A program made the translations under genes and the position numbers. Shown here piece by piece: positions 25,806-34,312 of a DNA stretch of 64,000 bases; position 1 is the stretch's first letter, and the number at the start of each line of letters is the position of its first letter. The notes beneath the pieces are model-generated. The model saw only the letters and a list, made by a program, of their open reading frames with translations, was not told where the DNA came from and made no database searches. The stretch is from Christensenella sp. (lineage in GTDB: Bacteria; Bacillota; Clostridia; Christensenellales; UBA3700), in contig JALFUR010000010.1 in assembly GCA_022784465.1 (NCBI GenBank), forward strand, positions 1 to 64,000. The letters are read 5' to 3'.

Positions 25806-28358
25806 ATGTTACAAATAAAAAATATAGTAAAAGACTACGGGGATAAAGACAATATAGTACATGCCTTAAAGGGGATTAATCTTAATTTTAGAGACTGTGA
25901 ACTTGTTTCAATCTTAGGGCAATCAGGATGTGGTAAAACCACACTTTTAAATATTATTGGCGGATTAGATAGATATACATCTGGTGATTTAATAATTGAT
26001 GGTGTATCTACAAAAAACTATAAAGACGTAGATTGGGATACTTATAGAAACGTAAGAGTAGGTTTTATATTTCAAAGTTATAACTTAATAATGCATACGG
26101 ATATTGTGTCTAACGTTGAAATGGCCTTGACTTTATCTGGAGTAAACGCAAAAGAAAGAAGAGAAAGAGCAATAAAGGCTCTTGAACAAGTAGGATTAAA
26201 AGATCAAATTTATAAAAAGCCAAATCAATTATCTGGTGGACAAATGCAAAGAGTCTCAATTGCAAGAGCTCTTATAAATAATCCAGAAATTCTTTTAGCA
26301 GACGAACCAACAGGGGCGTTGGATTCTGCAACATCAATTCAGATTATGGATATGATTAAAGAAATAGCCAAAGATAGATTGGTTATTATGGTTACTCATA
26401 ATCCAGAATTGGCTGAGAAATACTCAACAAGAATCGTTCGTCTAAGCGACGGAGAAGTTGTTTCAGATAATAATCCATACGATATAAACGAGGAAATAAA
26501 AGACGAGGTAAAAGACCTTTTTGCATCTACTCCTACAGAAGAGGAAAAGATTGTATTATCTAAAAAAGAAGAGAGAAAAATAAATAAAGAAAAAAAGAAA
26601 AAACTTGCAAAAACGTCAATGAGTTTTTTAACTGCATTGAAATTGTCGTTTAATAATTTGATGACTAAAAAGGGAAGAACAATTTTAACTTCAATAGCTG
26701 CAAGTATTGGAATAATTGGTGTTTCCTTAGTTCTTGCTGTATCTAATGGATTTTCTGTTTATATAAATAAAATGCAAAAAGATATGATGGCTGGATATCC
26801 TATTACTATTGCTCAAAGCGGAATAGATATGGCGACAATGACGACTTTAGCCATGGGACAGCCAGCAAAAGACAGCAATGTAGAATATGCTAATTCTAAT
26901 ACTGTATCAACATATAACTCCATAAAGAAATTAACAGATATGGCAGCAGCCATGCAAAAGAACAACATAACAGAAGAATATGTAGAATATTTAAATACCA
27001 ATCTTCCAAAAGATTCGTATGGAAGTATATATTGTTCTTATGGCATGACAATGAATATTATTGGTAAGCCAAATGTTAAAATATTTAACGATACAAAAAA
27101 ACTTGTAGAAATGACACCTGGTGCTAAACAATATGCTTCTATGATTTTCAGCGGAGATCCAAATTCTGAATATCAGAACATTCCAAATATGTCTATGATG
27201 TTTGCATTAGGAGAACTAACTGGCGGTAAGGAGTTTGTCGAGTCGCAATATGATTGTTTGTATGGCTCTTTCCCTGTAGATAAAACACAAATGGTGCTAA
27301 TTGTAAATGAATCTAATCAAATAGGCGAGTTTACTATGTCTGCACTAGGATTAGATCCTAAACAAGAATACACTTTTGAGGAAATAATTGCTCATTCAAA
27401 AGCAAATAAAATGAAAGCTTATGCAAATAACGAGTATTACTATTACGATTCCGAAGAAGATTATTATAAGCCAAATGATTTTGAAACTTTATATAATAGC
27501 GAAACAGATTGTGTTGAGCTTGAAATAGTTGGTATCTATAGAGCAAAAAAAGATGTATCATACGCAACAATGTCTACAGGAATACATTATTCTACAGAAT
27601 TAACACAATACATATTAAATAAAAACTACGATTCTGAAGTCGTACAAGCTCAACGAGATAAAGATGAATATGTTTTAGCACTTGACCATAAGTACCCATC
27701 AAGCGCGTCCGATTCTATTGGCTCTATGTTTGGAGCAGGTATGGCCGTAACAGATCAAGAATCATCACTTTTGGTGCTTGGGGGATTAAAAACTCCAATA
27801 GAAGTTAGTATCTATCCAGTAAACTTTGAAGCAAAAGCTCAAATAACTGCAGTGTTAGATAAATGGAATCAAGACCATTCAAAAGATGAACAAATAACTT
27901 ATACCGATATGGCATCTATGATTGCTTCTATGCTTTCTCAAATGATTAAAATAATTACAATTGCTCTTGTTTGCTTCTCAGCAGTTTCATTGTTTGTATC
28001 ATCATTTATGATAGCTATTATAACTTATGTTTCTGTTGTGGAAAGAACAAAAGAAATTGGAATATTAAGAGCACTTGGCGCAAGAAAGATAGATATATCT
28101 CGTGTGTTTAATGCAGAAACGGGAATTATCGGTTTGGTTGCGGGCGTGATTGGTGTTGTTATAACTTATATACTTTCTATTCCAATCAATATTATTGTGA
28201 ACATTAAGGCGGGAATGGTTTTAAACCTATGCTCACTAAATCCATTAACGGCTCTTGCTATGATTGGATTGAGTATAGTTTTGACCTTGATTGCAGGTTT
28301 AATCCCATCAAGGATGGCCGCCAAGAAAGACCCAGTTGTAGCGCTTAGAACCGAATAA
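25806..28358 (+). CDS. MacB-like ABC transporter, ATPase fused to FtsX-type permease
   Basis: The 850 residues hold an N-terminal ABC ATPase (Walker A GQSGCGKTT near 38, signature LSGGQMQR near 141, Walker B LLADEPTGALD), a Lys-rich linker (about 235-275), a membrane helix (about 300), a large extracellular domain (about 320-690) and three C-terminal helices of the FtsX/MacB permease. It probably works as a homodimer that drives extrusion or mechanotransmission rather than classical import. It stands alone between its promoter and a terminator. GAGG precedes the ATG. The substrate could be a peptide, lipid or lipoprotein. Confidence 0.88.
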   Translation: MLQIKNIVKDYGDKDNIVHALKGINLNFRDCELVSILGQSGCGKTTLLNIIGGLDRYTSGDLIIDGVSTKNYKDVDWDTYRNVRVGFIFQSYNLIMHTDIVSNVEMALTLSGVNAKERRERAIKALEQVGLKDQIYKKPNQLSGGQMQRVSIARALINNPEILLADEPTGALDSATSIQIMDMIKEIAKDRLVIMVTHNPELAEKYSTRIVRLSDGEVVSDNNPYDINEEIKDEVKDLFASTPTEEEKIVLSKKEERKINKEKKKKLAKTSMSFLTALKLSFNNLMTKKGRTILTSIAASIGIIGVSLVLAVSNGFSVYINKMQKDMMAGYPITIAQSGIDMATMTTLAMGQPAKDSNVEYANSNTVSTYNSIKKLTDMAAAMQKNNITEEYVEYLNTNLPKDSYGSIYCSYGMTMNIIGKPNVKIFNDTKKLVEMTPGAKQYASMIFSGDPNSEYQNIPNMSMMFALGELTGGKEFVESQYDCLYGSFPVDKTQMVLIVNESNQIGEFTMSALGLDPKQEYTFEEIIAHSKANKMKAYANNEYYYYDSEEDYYKPNDFETLYNSETDCVELEIVGIYRAKKDVSYATMSTGIHYSTELTQYILNKNYDSEVVQAQRDKDEYVLALDHKYPSSASDSIGSMFGAGMAVTDQESSLLVLGGLKTPIEVSIYPVNFEAKAQITAVLDKWNQDHSKDEQITYTDMASMIASMLSQMIKIITIALVCFSAVSLFVSSFMIAIITYVSVVERTKEIGILRALGARKIDISRVFNAETGIIGLVAGVIGVVITYILSIPINIIVNIKAGMVLNLCSLNPLTALAMIGLSIVLTLIAGLIPSRMAAKKDPVVALRTE

Positions 28359-28373
28359 TATAAGGAATTTATT

Positions 28374-28410
28374 AATTAAGCGCGAGGAAAGTCGCGCTTA
28401 ATTTTATTTA
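28374..28410 (+). terminator. Terminator after the ABC transporter gene
   Basis: A 12-bp stem (AATTAAGCGCGA/TCGCGCTTAATT) with loop GGAAAG and a following TTTATTT. Confidence 0.9.
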
Positions 28411-28413
28411 TAT

Positions 28414-28450
28414 GCAAGCGCTTGCGTATAGTAAAAATAAAGAATATAAT
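28414..28450 (+). promoter_or_regulatory. alaS promoter overlapped by a LacI-type palindrome
   Basis: TTGCGT (28422-28427), a 17-nt spacer and TATAAT (28445-28450) form the promoter. The perfect palindrome GCAAGCGCTTGC (28414-28425) overlaps the -35 box. Its central CG resembles operators of LacI/CcpA-type regulators. No T-box leader is seen, although many Firmicutes use one for tRNA-synthetase genes. Confidence 0.55.
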
Positions 28451-28481
28451 TATTTCGAAATTACAACGTTGGAGATAAAAT

Positions 28482-30275
28482 ATGAAAAAGCTTTTATCAT
28501 ATGAATTAAGAGAAAAATATTTAAAGTTTTTTGAGCAAAATGGACATAAAATTATTCCATCTGCTTCTTTAATTCCAGAAAATGATCCTTCTGTATTATT
28601 TACTACAGCAGGAATGCATCCACTTGTTCCATATTTATTAGGACAAAAACATCCTTATGGACAAAGATTAACCGATGTTCAAAAATGCGTTAGAACAGGA
28701 GATATAGATGAAGTTGGAGATGCAACTCATTGTACATTTTTTGAAATGCTTGGAAACTGGTCTTTAGGAGATTATTTCAAAAAAGAATCTATAACTTTCT
28801 CATTTAAATTCTTAACTGAAGTTCTTGAAATTCCAGTAGATAAATTGGCCGTAACAGTATTTGCAGGAGATGAAGATTGTCCTCGTGATACTTTTGCTGC
28901 TAGTGTGTGGGAAGAATTAGGCATTAAGAATATTTGTTATCTTTCAAAGGAACATAACTGGTGGTATGCAGGTGCAACTGGTCCTTGCGGAAGTGATACA
29001 GAAATTTTCGTAGATACAGGTGTTGCGCCATCTTGTGAAAACTCAAATCCTGGAAACGATCCAGATAAATGGGTTGAAATTTGGAACAACGTATTTATGG
29101 AGTTTAATAGAACTGCCGATGGAAAGTTCGAACCACTTAAGCAAAAGAACGTTGATACAGGAATGGGACTTGAAAGAACAATTTGTATGATTAATGGATA
29201 TAAGTCTGTATATGAAACAGATTTGTTCTCAGATATTATTGAAAAAATTGCTCAATTAAGCGGAAAGCCATATGGTGAGGATGAACAATCTACTCGTGCA
29301 ATGAGAATTATTGCTGACCATATTAGAACAGCAACATTCTTAATGGGAGATGAAAAAGGAATTGTTCCATCAAATGTTGATCAAGGTTATGTTTTAAGAA
29401 GATTAATAAGAAGAAGCGTTAGATTTGCTCGTCAAATAAATGTTGATTCTAAAGAACTTGTTACAATTTCTAAAATGTATATTGATAAATATAAGAAATA
29501 TTATCCTGAACTTGAACAAAATGAATCAAAGGTTTTAGAGGAATTAGCAAAGGAAGAAGAAAAGTTCTCTAAGACACTAGAAAATGGTATTAAAGAACTT
29601 GAGAAAGTTTTGACATATATGAAGAATGGTGTTTTAAATGGAAAAACAGCATTTAGATTATATGATACATTTGGATTCCCAATAGAGATGACTCAAGAAA
29701 TTTGCAAAGAAAAAGGATATGAAGTTGATTTAGAAGGATATAAGGTTGCAGAAGCTGAACACATTAAAAAGTCTCAAGCTGGAGCTGAACAAAAATTCAA
29801 AGGCGGTCTAGCAGATTCTTCTGAGCAAACAACATACCTTCATACAGCTACACACTTACTTCTTGGTTCTTTACAAAAATTACTTTCAAAAGATATTCAC
29901 CAAAAAGGAAGTAATATTACAGCTGAAAGATTACGTTTCGACTTTAATTTTGATAGACCATTAACTGAAGAAGAAAAGAAAATGATTGAAGACAATGTAA
30001 ATAAGGCTATTAAAGAAGATGTAAAAGTAGTATGCGAAGAAATGACCGTAGAACAAGCTAGAGAGGCAGGAGCAGAAGGTGTATTTGGTTCAAAGTACGG
30101 CGATATTGTAAAAGTATATACAATGGGCGATTACGATAAAGAAATATGCGGCGGTCCACATGCTGAACATACTGGACAATTAGGCGAGTTTAAGATTATT
30201 AAGGAACAATCTTCATCTGCAGGAATTAGAAGAATTAAAGCAGTTATTGATACATCAAAAGCTATCAGCAAATAA
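28482..30275 (+). CDS. alaS: Alanyl-tRNA synthetase, short form without C-Ala domain
   Basis: It charges tRNA-Ala. The class II catalytic domain (about 1-230) with TAGMHPLVPYLLG, the tRNA-binding helical part and the editing domain are present; editing metal ligands appear as HTATH (about 453-457) and CGGPH (about 556-560). The protein stops at 597 residues, soon after the editing domain, where the usual enzyme has about 870. The oligomerisation/C-Ala domain is missing. The reading frame ends cleanly and a terminator follows, so this is a genuine short type rather than a broken gene. GGAG precedes the ATG. A second full-length alaS elsewhere cannot be excluded. Confidence 0.92.
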   Translation: MKKLLSYELREKYLKFFEQNGHKIIPSASLIPENDPSVLFTTAGMHPLVPYLLGQKHPYGQRLTDVQKCVRTGDIDEVGDATHCTFFEMLGNWSLGDYFKKESITFSFKFLTEVLEIPVDKLAVTVFAGDEDCPRDTFAASVWEELGIKNICYLSKEHNWWYAGATGPCGSDTEIFVDTGVAPSCENSNPGNDPDKWVEIWNNVFMEFNRTADGKFEPLKQKNVDTGMGLERTICMINGYKSVYETDLFSDIIEKIAQLSGKPYGEDEQSTRAMRIIADHIRTATFLMGDEKGIVPSNVDQGYVLRRLIRRSVRFARQINVDSKELVTISKMYIDKYKKYYPELEQNESKVLEELAKEEEKFSKTLENGIKELEKVLTYMKNGVLNGKTAFRLYDTFGFPIEMTQEICKEKGYEVDLEGYKVAEAEHIKKSQAGAEQKFKGGLADSSEQTTYLHTATHLLLGSLQKLLSKDIHQKGSNITAERLRFDFNFDRPLTEEEKKMIEDNVNKAIKEDVKVVCEEMTVEQAREAGAEGVFGSKYGDIVKVYTMGDYDKEICGGPHAEHTGQLGEFKIIKEQSSSAGIRRIKAVIDTSKAISK

Positions 30276-30315
30276 CAAACAGCTCTCATAGGAGAGTAAC
30301 AAAAACAACAAGTTT

Positions 30316-30342
30316 AAGATCGTCTTATGGGCGATCTTTTTT
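30316..30342 (+). terminator. Terminator after alaS
   Basis: AAGATCGTC pairs with GGCGATCTT around TTATG, followed by TTTTT. A smaller CTCTC/GAGAG hairpin lies just upstream (near 30285-30298). Confidence 0.85.
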
Positions 30343-30344
30343 AA

Positions 30345-30551
30345 GGTTGTTCAAGTTTAACTAGTTTAACCTTGCCAGCAAACGTAATAAGTATGGGAAT
30401 ATATGCTCTTTCAAATTGTACCGGATTATCAACCATAACATTTAGTGGTACGCAAGATCAATGGAATGCAATACAAAAAGGAGATAACTAGAACAATAAT
30501 ACTGGTAATTATACAATTAAGTGTAGTAATGGAGATTTAGCAAAATCTTAG
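30345..30551 (+). pseudogene. Remnant of a BspA-type leucine-rich-repeat surface protein
   Basis: The frame beginning at 30345 reads as a LRR_5/BspA unit: CSSLTSLTLPANV, then ALSNCTGLSTITF, then SGTQDQWNAIQKGDN. A TAG at 30489-30491 falls where this family normally has Trp (GSNWNSNTGNYTI). After it NNTGNYTIKCSNGDL continues to a TAG at 30549. No start, signal peptide or upstream repeats remain, and a stop lies directly before 30345. It is the decayed 3' end of a large surface-protein gene. Confidence 0.75.
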
Positions 30552-30553
30552 CC

Positions 30554-30598
30554 AAAAAAAGAAACTGCTTGAATTTCAAACAGTTTCAATTTTTTATA
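30554..30598. terminator. Bidirectional terminator between the remnant and the M28 peptidase gene
   Basis: GAAACTG and CAGTTTC (30561-30587), with inner TTGAA/TTCAA, lie between an A-run on the left and a T-run on the right. It can end the minus-strand peptidase transcript and plus-strand readthrough. Confidence 0.8.
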
Positions 30599-30607
30599 TA
30601 AACAATA

Positions 30608-31894
30608 TTATTTCTTTTTAGGTTCTTGAGGTAATCCCTCTTTATCATATTTACAAATAGCTTCTACCATAATATTAATTCCGATGTTAATTGCTTCTGG
30701 AACTAGATTTTCTGGAGTATCGTATCTTGTATGGTAATATACTGGTGGATCTGGGTTCATTGCAGCAAATCCTGTTGCTGGGATTTTTCTTTGAGTAAAT
30801 GGAGCTGCATCACAACCACCAATATAAATTGAAGCAAAAGACAAATCCATTCCGCAATTTGCAGCAGCATCTTTAATTAAGTATTTTGCACCCCAATGGT
30901 GTTGTAGTGTTCCAGATAAATCTCTATCATATACAGCCATATCTTTAATATCTCTAAAAGTGTCTAATGCTATAACTACAGTAGGAATTTCTTTTAATTC
31001 CTTTTCATGTTCTCTTGAATAAGCTTTTGTTCCTCTTAAACCTGCTTCTTCTGAACCAGAACAAATCATTCTTACTTCTGTATTTTCAAATTCAATTCCT
31101 GCCTCAGCTAGAGCTTTCATTGCACAAAGTCCTGTATAGCATCCAGATAAATTGTCTGATGCTCCAGGTCCAGATTTTGTCCAAGATTGGAAGAATATAA
31201 ATGCTATTTCAAAAGGAATAAACACAATACTTATAACGAAAAATAGTATAAAGAACCATTTTGCACTTTCAATTACTGATGCATGCGAACCATTGCTTAC
31301 AATAATACAAACAAGAGCAAATATTGTTTGAATTATTAATCCTATAACAGCAGGGATTTGAACAATTAGTTTTGCAAGTAGTCCACCTTTATCAGAATAT
31401 TTTCCAATTAAGGCATTTATTGTCCATTCAAATTGGCTATCTGAGTGACCAACCATAATGATTCTTTTCTTTACTTCTCCTTTTGGAGAACGAGTAGCTA
31501 TCATATTGTGGCTTGTTTGTTTAGGGAACAAAAAGTCATCGAATTCTCTGTACATAATGAATTCAAAAACTAATGGGATGATTCCAGCAATGCATACAAT
31601 AAGTGCAGCAATAGAACTAACGAACCAGTTTAAAAATACAGAAGAAACACCACAAACAACAGTAAATGGAATAAAGCCCATAAAGCCTTGGCGGTGTAAA
31701 GTGAAAGATTCTATTTCTGTTTTATTGCAAGAACTTTTTATATACTCTGCCATGTGTTCTTGTGCTTTTAATTCTTCTTTTGAACCTGGCTTTCTTGGTC
31801 CAATGTCATTACAAATAGTTGTAATTTCGCTAACAGCTTCATCTGTTAATTTTTTTGTGTCAATTGTTTTGCTGTATTCATTCGCAATTTTCAT
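30608..31894 (-). CDS. M28-family membrane zinc peptidase
   Basis: A 428-residue protein with about four hydrophobic helices in its first half and an M28 aminopeptidase fold. Likely zinc ligands and catalytic residues appear in GHSDSQ, GASDNLSG, SGSEEAGLRG, the Asp of ALDTFRD and YYHTRYDT. The membrane helices are inserted between the first His and the second Asp. I start it at 31894 behind GAGAGG; the in-frame ATG at 31930 lacks a site. It probably trims peptides at the membrane. No operon partner is visible. Confidence 0.82.
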   Translation of the reverse strand: MKIANEYSKTIDTKKLTDEAVSEITTICNDIGPRKPGSKEELKAQEHMAEYIKSSCNKTEIESFTLHRQGFMGFIPFTVVCGVSSVFLNWFVSSIAALIVCIAGIIPLVFEFIMYREFDDFLFPKQTSHNMIATRSPKGEVKKRIIMVGHSDSQFEWTINALIGKYSDKGGLLAKLIVQIPAVIGLIIQTIFALVCIIVSNGSHASVIESAKWFFILFFVISIVFIPFEIAFIFFQSWTKSGPGASDNLSGCYTGLCAMKALAEAGIEFENTEVRMICSGSEEAGLRGTKAYSREHEKELKEIPTVVIALDTFRDIKDMAVYDRDLSGTLQHHWGAKYLIKDAAANCGMDLSFASIYIGGCDAAPFTQRKIPATGFAAMNPDPPVYYHTRYDTPENLVPEAINIGINIMVEAICKYDKEGLPQEPKKK

Positions 31895-32010
31895 ACTGTA
31901 ACCTCTCTTTTTCGCATTAGTCAAACACATTTTAAATATATTATTTTTTTCAATTTATGTAAATACACAAAATAATTTTGTTGTAAAAAGTTTAGTTTTG
32001 TATAAAAAAA

Positions 32011-32032
32011 GATGCAAACCATGCGGTTTGCA
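32011..32032 (-). terminator. Terminator of glnN
   Basis: TGCAAACC and GGTTTGCA form an 8-bp stem around ATGC. On the minus strand TCTTTTTTTA follows. Confidence 0.85.
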
Positions 32033-32055
32033 CCCTGTTTATCTAAGACGAATAA

Positions 32056-34140
32056 TTATCTAATTGAGAATAATATCTCTCCGTAACTTGGATATGGCCA
32101 ATATTTTGAAGAGGTTATAGTTTCCATTGCGTCAACATCTTCTCTCAATTCTTCCATTGCGGTAAATAATTTCTTTCTGCAACTTAAAGCTTGTTTATCT
32201 ATTTCTTTAATCTTAGTTGTAGCTATTTTAACTTCTTCCAATTTTTCTGTTTTTTCTACTGTAGAATTGTATAGATTATTTAGTCGCTCTAAAATATGTT
32301 TTTGAGCAGACATATTCATGTCTAGGCCAAGAGTTTTAGCATTAATTAAACTTGTCATTAAATCATTGATGTATAAAGTAACAGCAGGAAGGATATCTTT
32401 TTTAACCATTTCAACCATAGTTGTTGCTTCAATCTCAATAATCTTAGAATAATTTTCAAGCATAATATCCGCTCTTGATTTTACTTCAAAAGGAGTAAAT
32501 ACGTTATGTTTAACAAATAAATCTATATTCTTTTGAGCTTTAAATTGGAAAATGGCTTCTGGTGCAGATCTTAAATTTAAAAGACCACGCTTTGCAGCTT
32601 CTTTTTCCCAAGAAACATCATAGCTATTTCCGTTGAATATAATGCGTTTATGGTCGTTAATGTTTTCCTTTATAATATCCTTTACTGCTTGATCAAAGTT
32701 TGTAGATTTTTCTAATGTATCTGCAAATCTACATAAAATCTCTGCTACGGCAGTATTAATTATTATGTTTGGTCCAGCTATAGACAAAGAAGAGCCTGGC
32801 ATTCTGAATTCAAATTTATTACCAGTAAATGCAAATGGGGAAGTTCTATTTCTATCTGTTGTGTCCTTAATGAACTTTGGAAGAACATCTACGCCCATTT
32901 CAAAAAAGCATTTTGCACGTTTTGAATAAGTTCTACCATCAGCAATTGCGTCTAAAATACCTGTAAGTTCTTCACCTAAAAATACAGAAACAATTGCAGG
33001 AGGCGCCTCGTTTGCACCTAATCTATGGTCGTTACCAGCTGTTGCAACACTCATTCTCATAATATCTTGGTATTCATCAACTGCAGTAATAACTGCTGTT
33101 AAGAACAATAAAAATTGCAAATTGTCCTCAGGAGTTTCACCAGGATCTAATAAATTTTCTCCTGTTGATGTAGATAAAGACCAGTTATTATGTTTACCAG
33201 AACCGTTTACGCCTTTAAAAGGTTTTTCATGTAACAAACATGCCATATCATGATGAGCAGCAATTTTTTTCATCATTTCCATAGTTAATTGGTTTTGATC
33301 TGTTGCTAAGTTTGTTTCACAAAAGATTGGAGCAAGTTCATGTTGAGCTGGAGCAACTTCGTTGTGTTCTGTTTTTGCATATACGCCAAGTTTCCATAAT
33401 TCCTCGTCTAATTCTTCCATGAACTTTTGAACGCGTTCTTTTATTGTTCCAAAATAGTGATCTTCAAGCTCTTGTCCTTTTGACGCTGTTGCACCAAATA
33501 AAGTTCTACCTGTATAAACTAAATCTGGACGTTTTTTGTAAACGGATTTATCTATTAGGAAATATTCTTGTTCACTTCCAACTGTTGAACAAACATTATC
33601 TACATCTTTACCAAATAGTTTCAATATTCTCTTAGCTTGAATATTTAATGCATTTATAGATTTTAATAGCGGAGTTTTTTTATCTAAGGCCTCACCAGTA
33701 TAAGAACAAAAGGCTGTCGGAATACAAAGTGTTTTATCTTTAATAAAGGCATAAGAAGTTGGGTCCCATGCTGTGTATCCTCTTGCTTCAAAAGTAGCTC
33801 TAACGCCACCAGAAGGGAAAGAAGAAGCATCAGGTTCCCCTTTAACGAGTTCTTTTCCTCTAAATTCCATGATTAATTCGCCGTTTTTTGTTCCAATAAA
33901 AGAATCATGTTTTTCAGCAGTAATACCTGTCATTGGTTGAAACCAGTGAGTAAAATGAGTGCAACCATGTTTGATTGCCCAATATTTCATTGCTTCAGCC
34001 ACTTCGTTTGCTATATCTAAAGTAATAGAAGTTTTATTTTTTATACATTCTTGTAATTTTGAATAAGTCTCGTCTGAAAGCATTTCTTTCATTGTTTCAT
34101 CATTGAAAACTAAGCTGCCAAAAATATCTTTAATCGCCAT
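32056..34140 (-). CDS. glnN: Glutamine synthetase type III
   Basis: It makes glutamine from glutamate and ammonia with ATP. The 694 residues and motifs (FPSGGVRATFEARGYTAWD, here read as FPSGGVRATFEARG then YTAWD; EQEYFLID; KHNNWSLST; NEAPPA; FRMPGSS) are those of the GSIII family, not of GSI or GSII. I place the start at 34140 behind GGAGAA; the longer frame to 34200 would cover the promoter. It is a single-gene unit with its own promoter and terminator. Confidence 0.95.
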   Translation of the reverse strand: MAIKDIFGSLVFNDETMKEMLSDETYSKLQECIKNKTSITLDIANEVAEAMKYWAIKHGCTHFTHWFQPMTGITAEKHDSFIGTKNGELIMEFRGKELVKGEPDASSFPSGGVRATFEARGYTAWDPTSYAFIKDKTLCIPTAFCSYTGEALDKKTPLLKSINALNIQAKRILKLFGKDVDNVCSTVGSEQEYFLIDKSVYKKRPDLVYTGRTLFGATASKGQELEDHYFGTIKERVQKFMEELDEELWKLGVYAKTEHNEVAPAQHELAPIFCETNLATDQNQLTMEMMKKIAAHHDMACLLHEKPFKGVNGSGKHNNWSLSTSTGENLLDPGETPEDNLQFLLFLTAVITAVDEYQDIMRMSVATAGNDHRLGANEAPPAIVSVFLGEELTGILDAIADGRTYSKRAKCFFEMGVDVLPKFIKDTTDRNRTSPFAFTGNKFEFRMPGSSLSIAGPNIIINTAVAEILCRFADTLEKSTNFDQAVKDIIKENINDHKRIIFNGNSYDVSWEKEAAKRGLLNLRSAPEAIFQFKAQKNIDLFVKHNVFTPFEVKSRADIMLENYSKIIEIEATTMVEMVKKDILPAVTLYINDLMTSLINAKTLGLDMNMSAQKHILERLNNLYNSTVEKTEKLEEVKIATTKIKEIDKQALSCRKKLFTAMEELREDVDAMETITSSKYWPYPSYGEILFSIR

Positions 34141-34171
34141 AATAATTCTCCGTTGAATTGTCTCTACAAAT

Positions 34172-34200
34172 AGTATAAAGATTAAAAAAAATATAGTCAA
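34172..34200 (-). promoter_or_regulatory. Promoter of glnN
   Basis: On the minus strand TTGACT (34195-34200), a 17-nt spacer and TATACT (34172-34177). Confidence 0.75.
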
Positions 34201-34258
34201 CTTAACTTTATGAACTATATATATTAAAGATTTTTAACGCATATTAATAAAAATTATG

Positions 34259-34264
34259 TATAAT
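34259..34264 (+). promoter_or_regulatory. -10 box for the 34313 surface-protein gene
   Basis: A perfect TATAAT, 49 nt before the start codon. A -35 is not obvious; TTAACG with a 19-nt spacer is the nearest. Confidence 0.4.
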
Positions 34265-34312
34265 GGAAAAAAAAGGCTTTAGTTATAACGAGCGCAAAAA
34301 GGAGAAGAGGCA

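Noticed and set aside
28482-30275. alaS as a truncated pseudogene
   Set aside because: The frame is intact, both editing metal motifs are present, and it has a good promoter and a terminator after the stop.
30489-30491. TAG read as an amino acid (recoding) in the LRR frame
   Set aside because: The frame has no start or signal, a stop stands right before it, and TAG ends normal genes nearby (for example at 2635, 20815 and 30551). Decay is the simpler reading.
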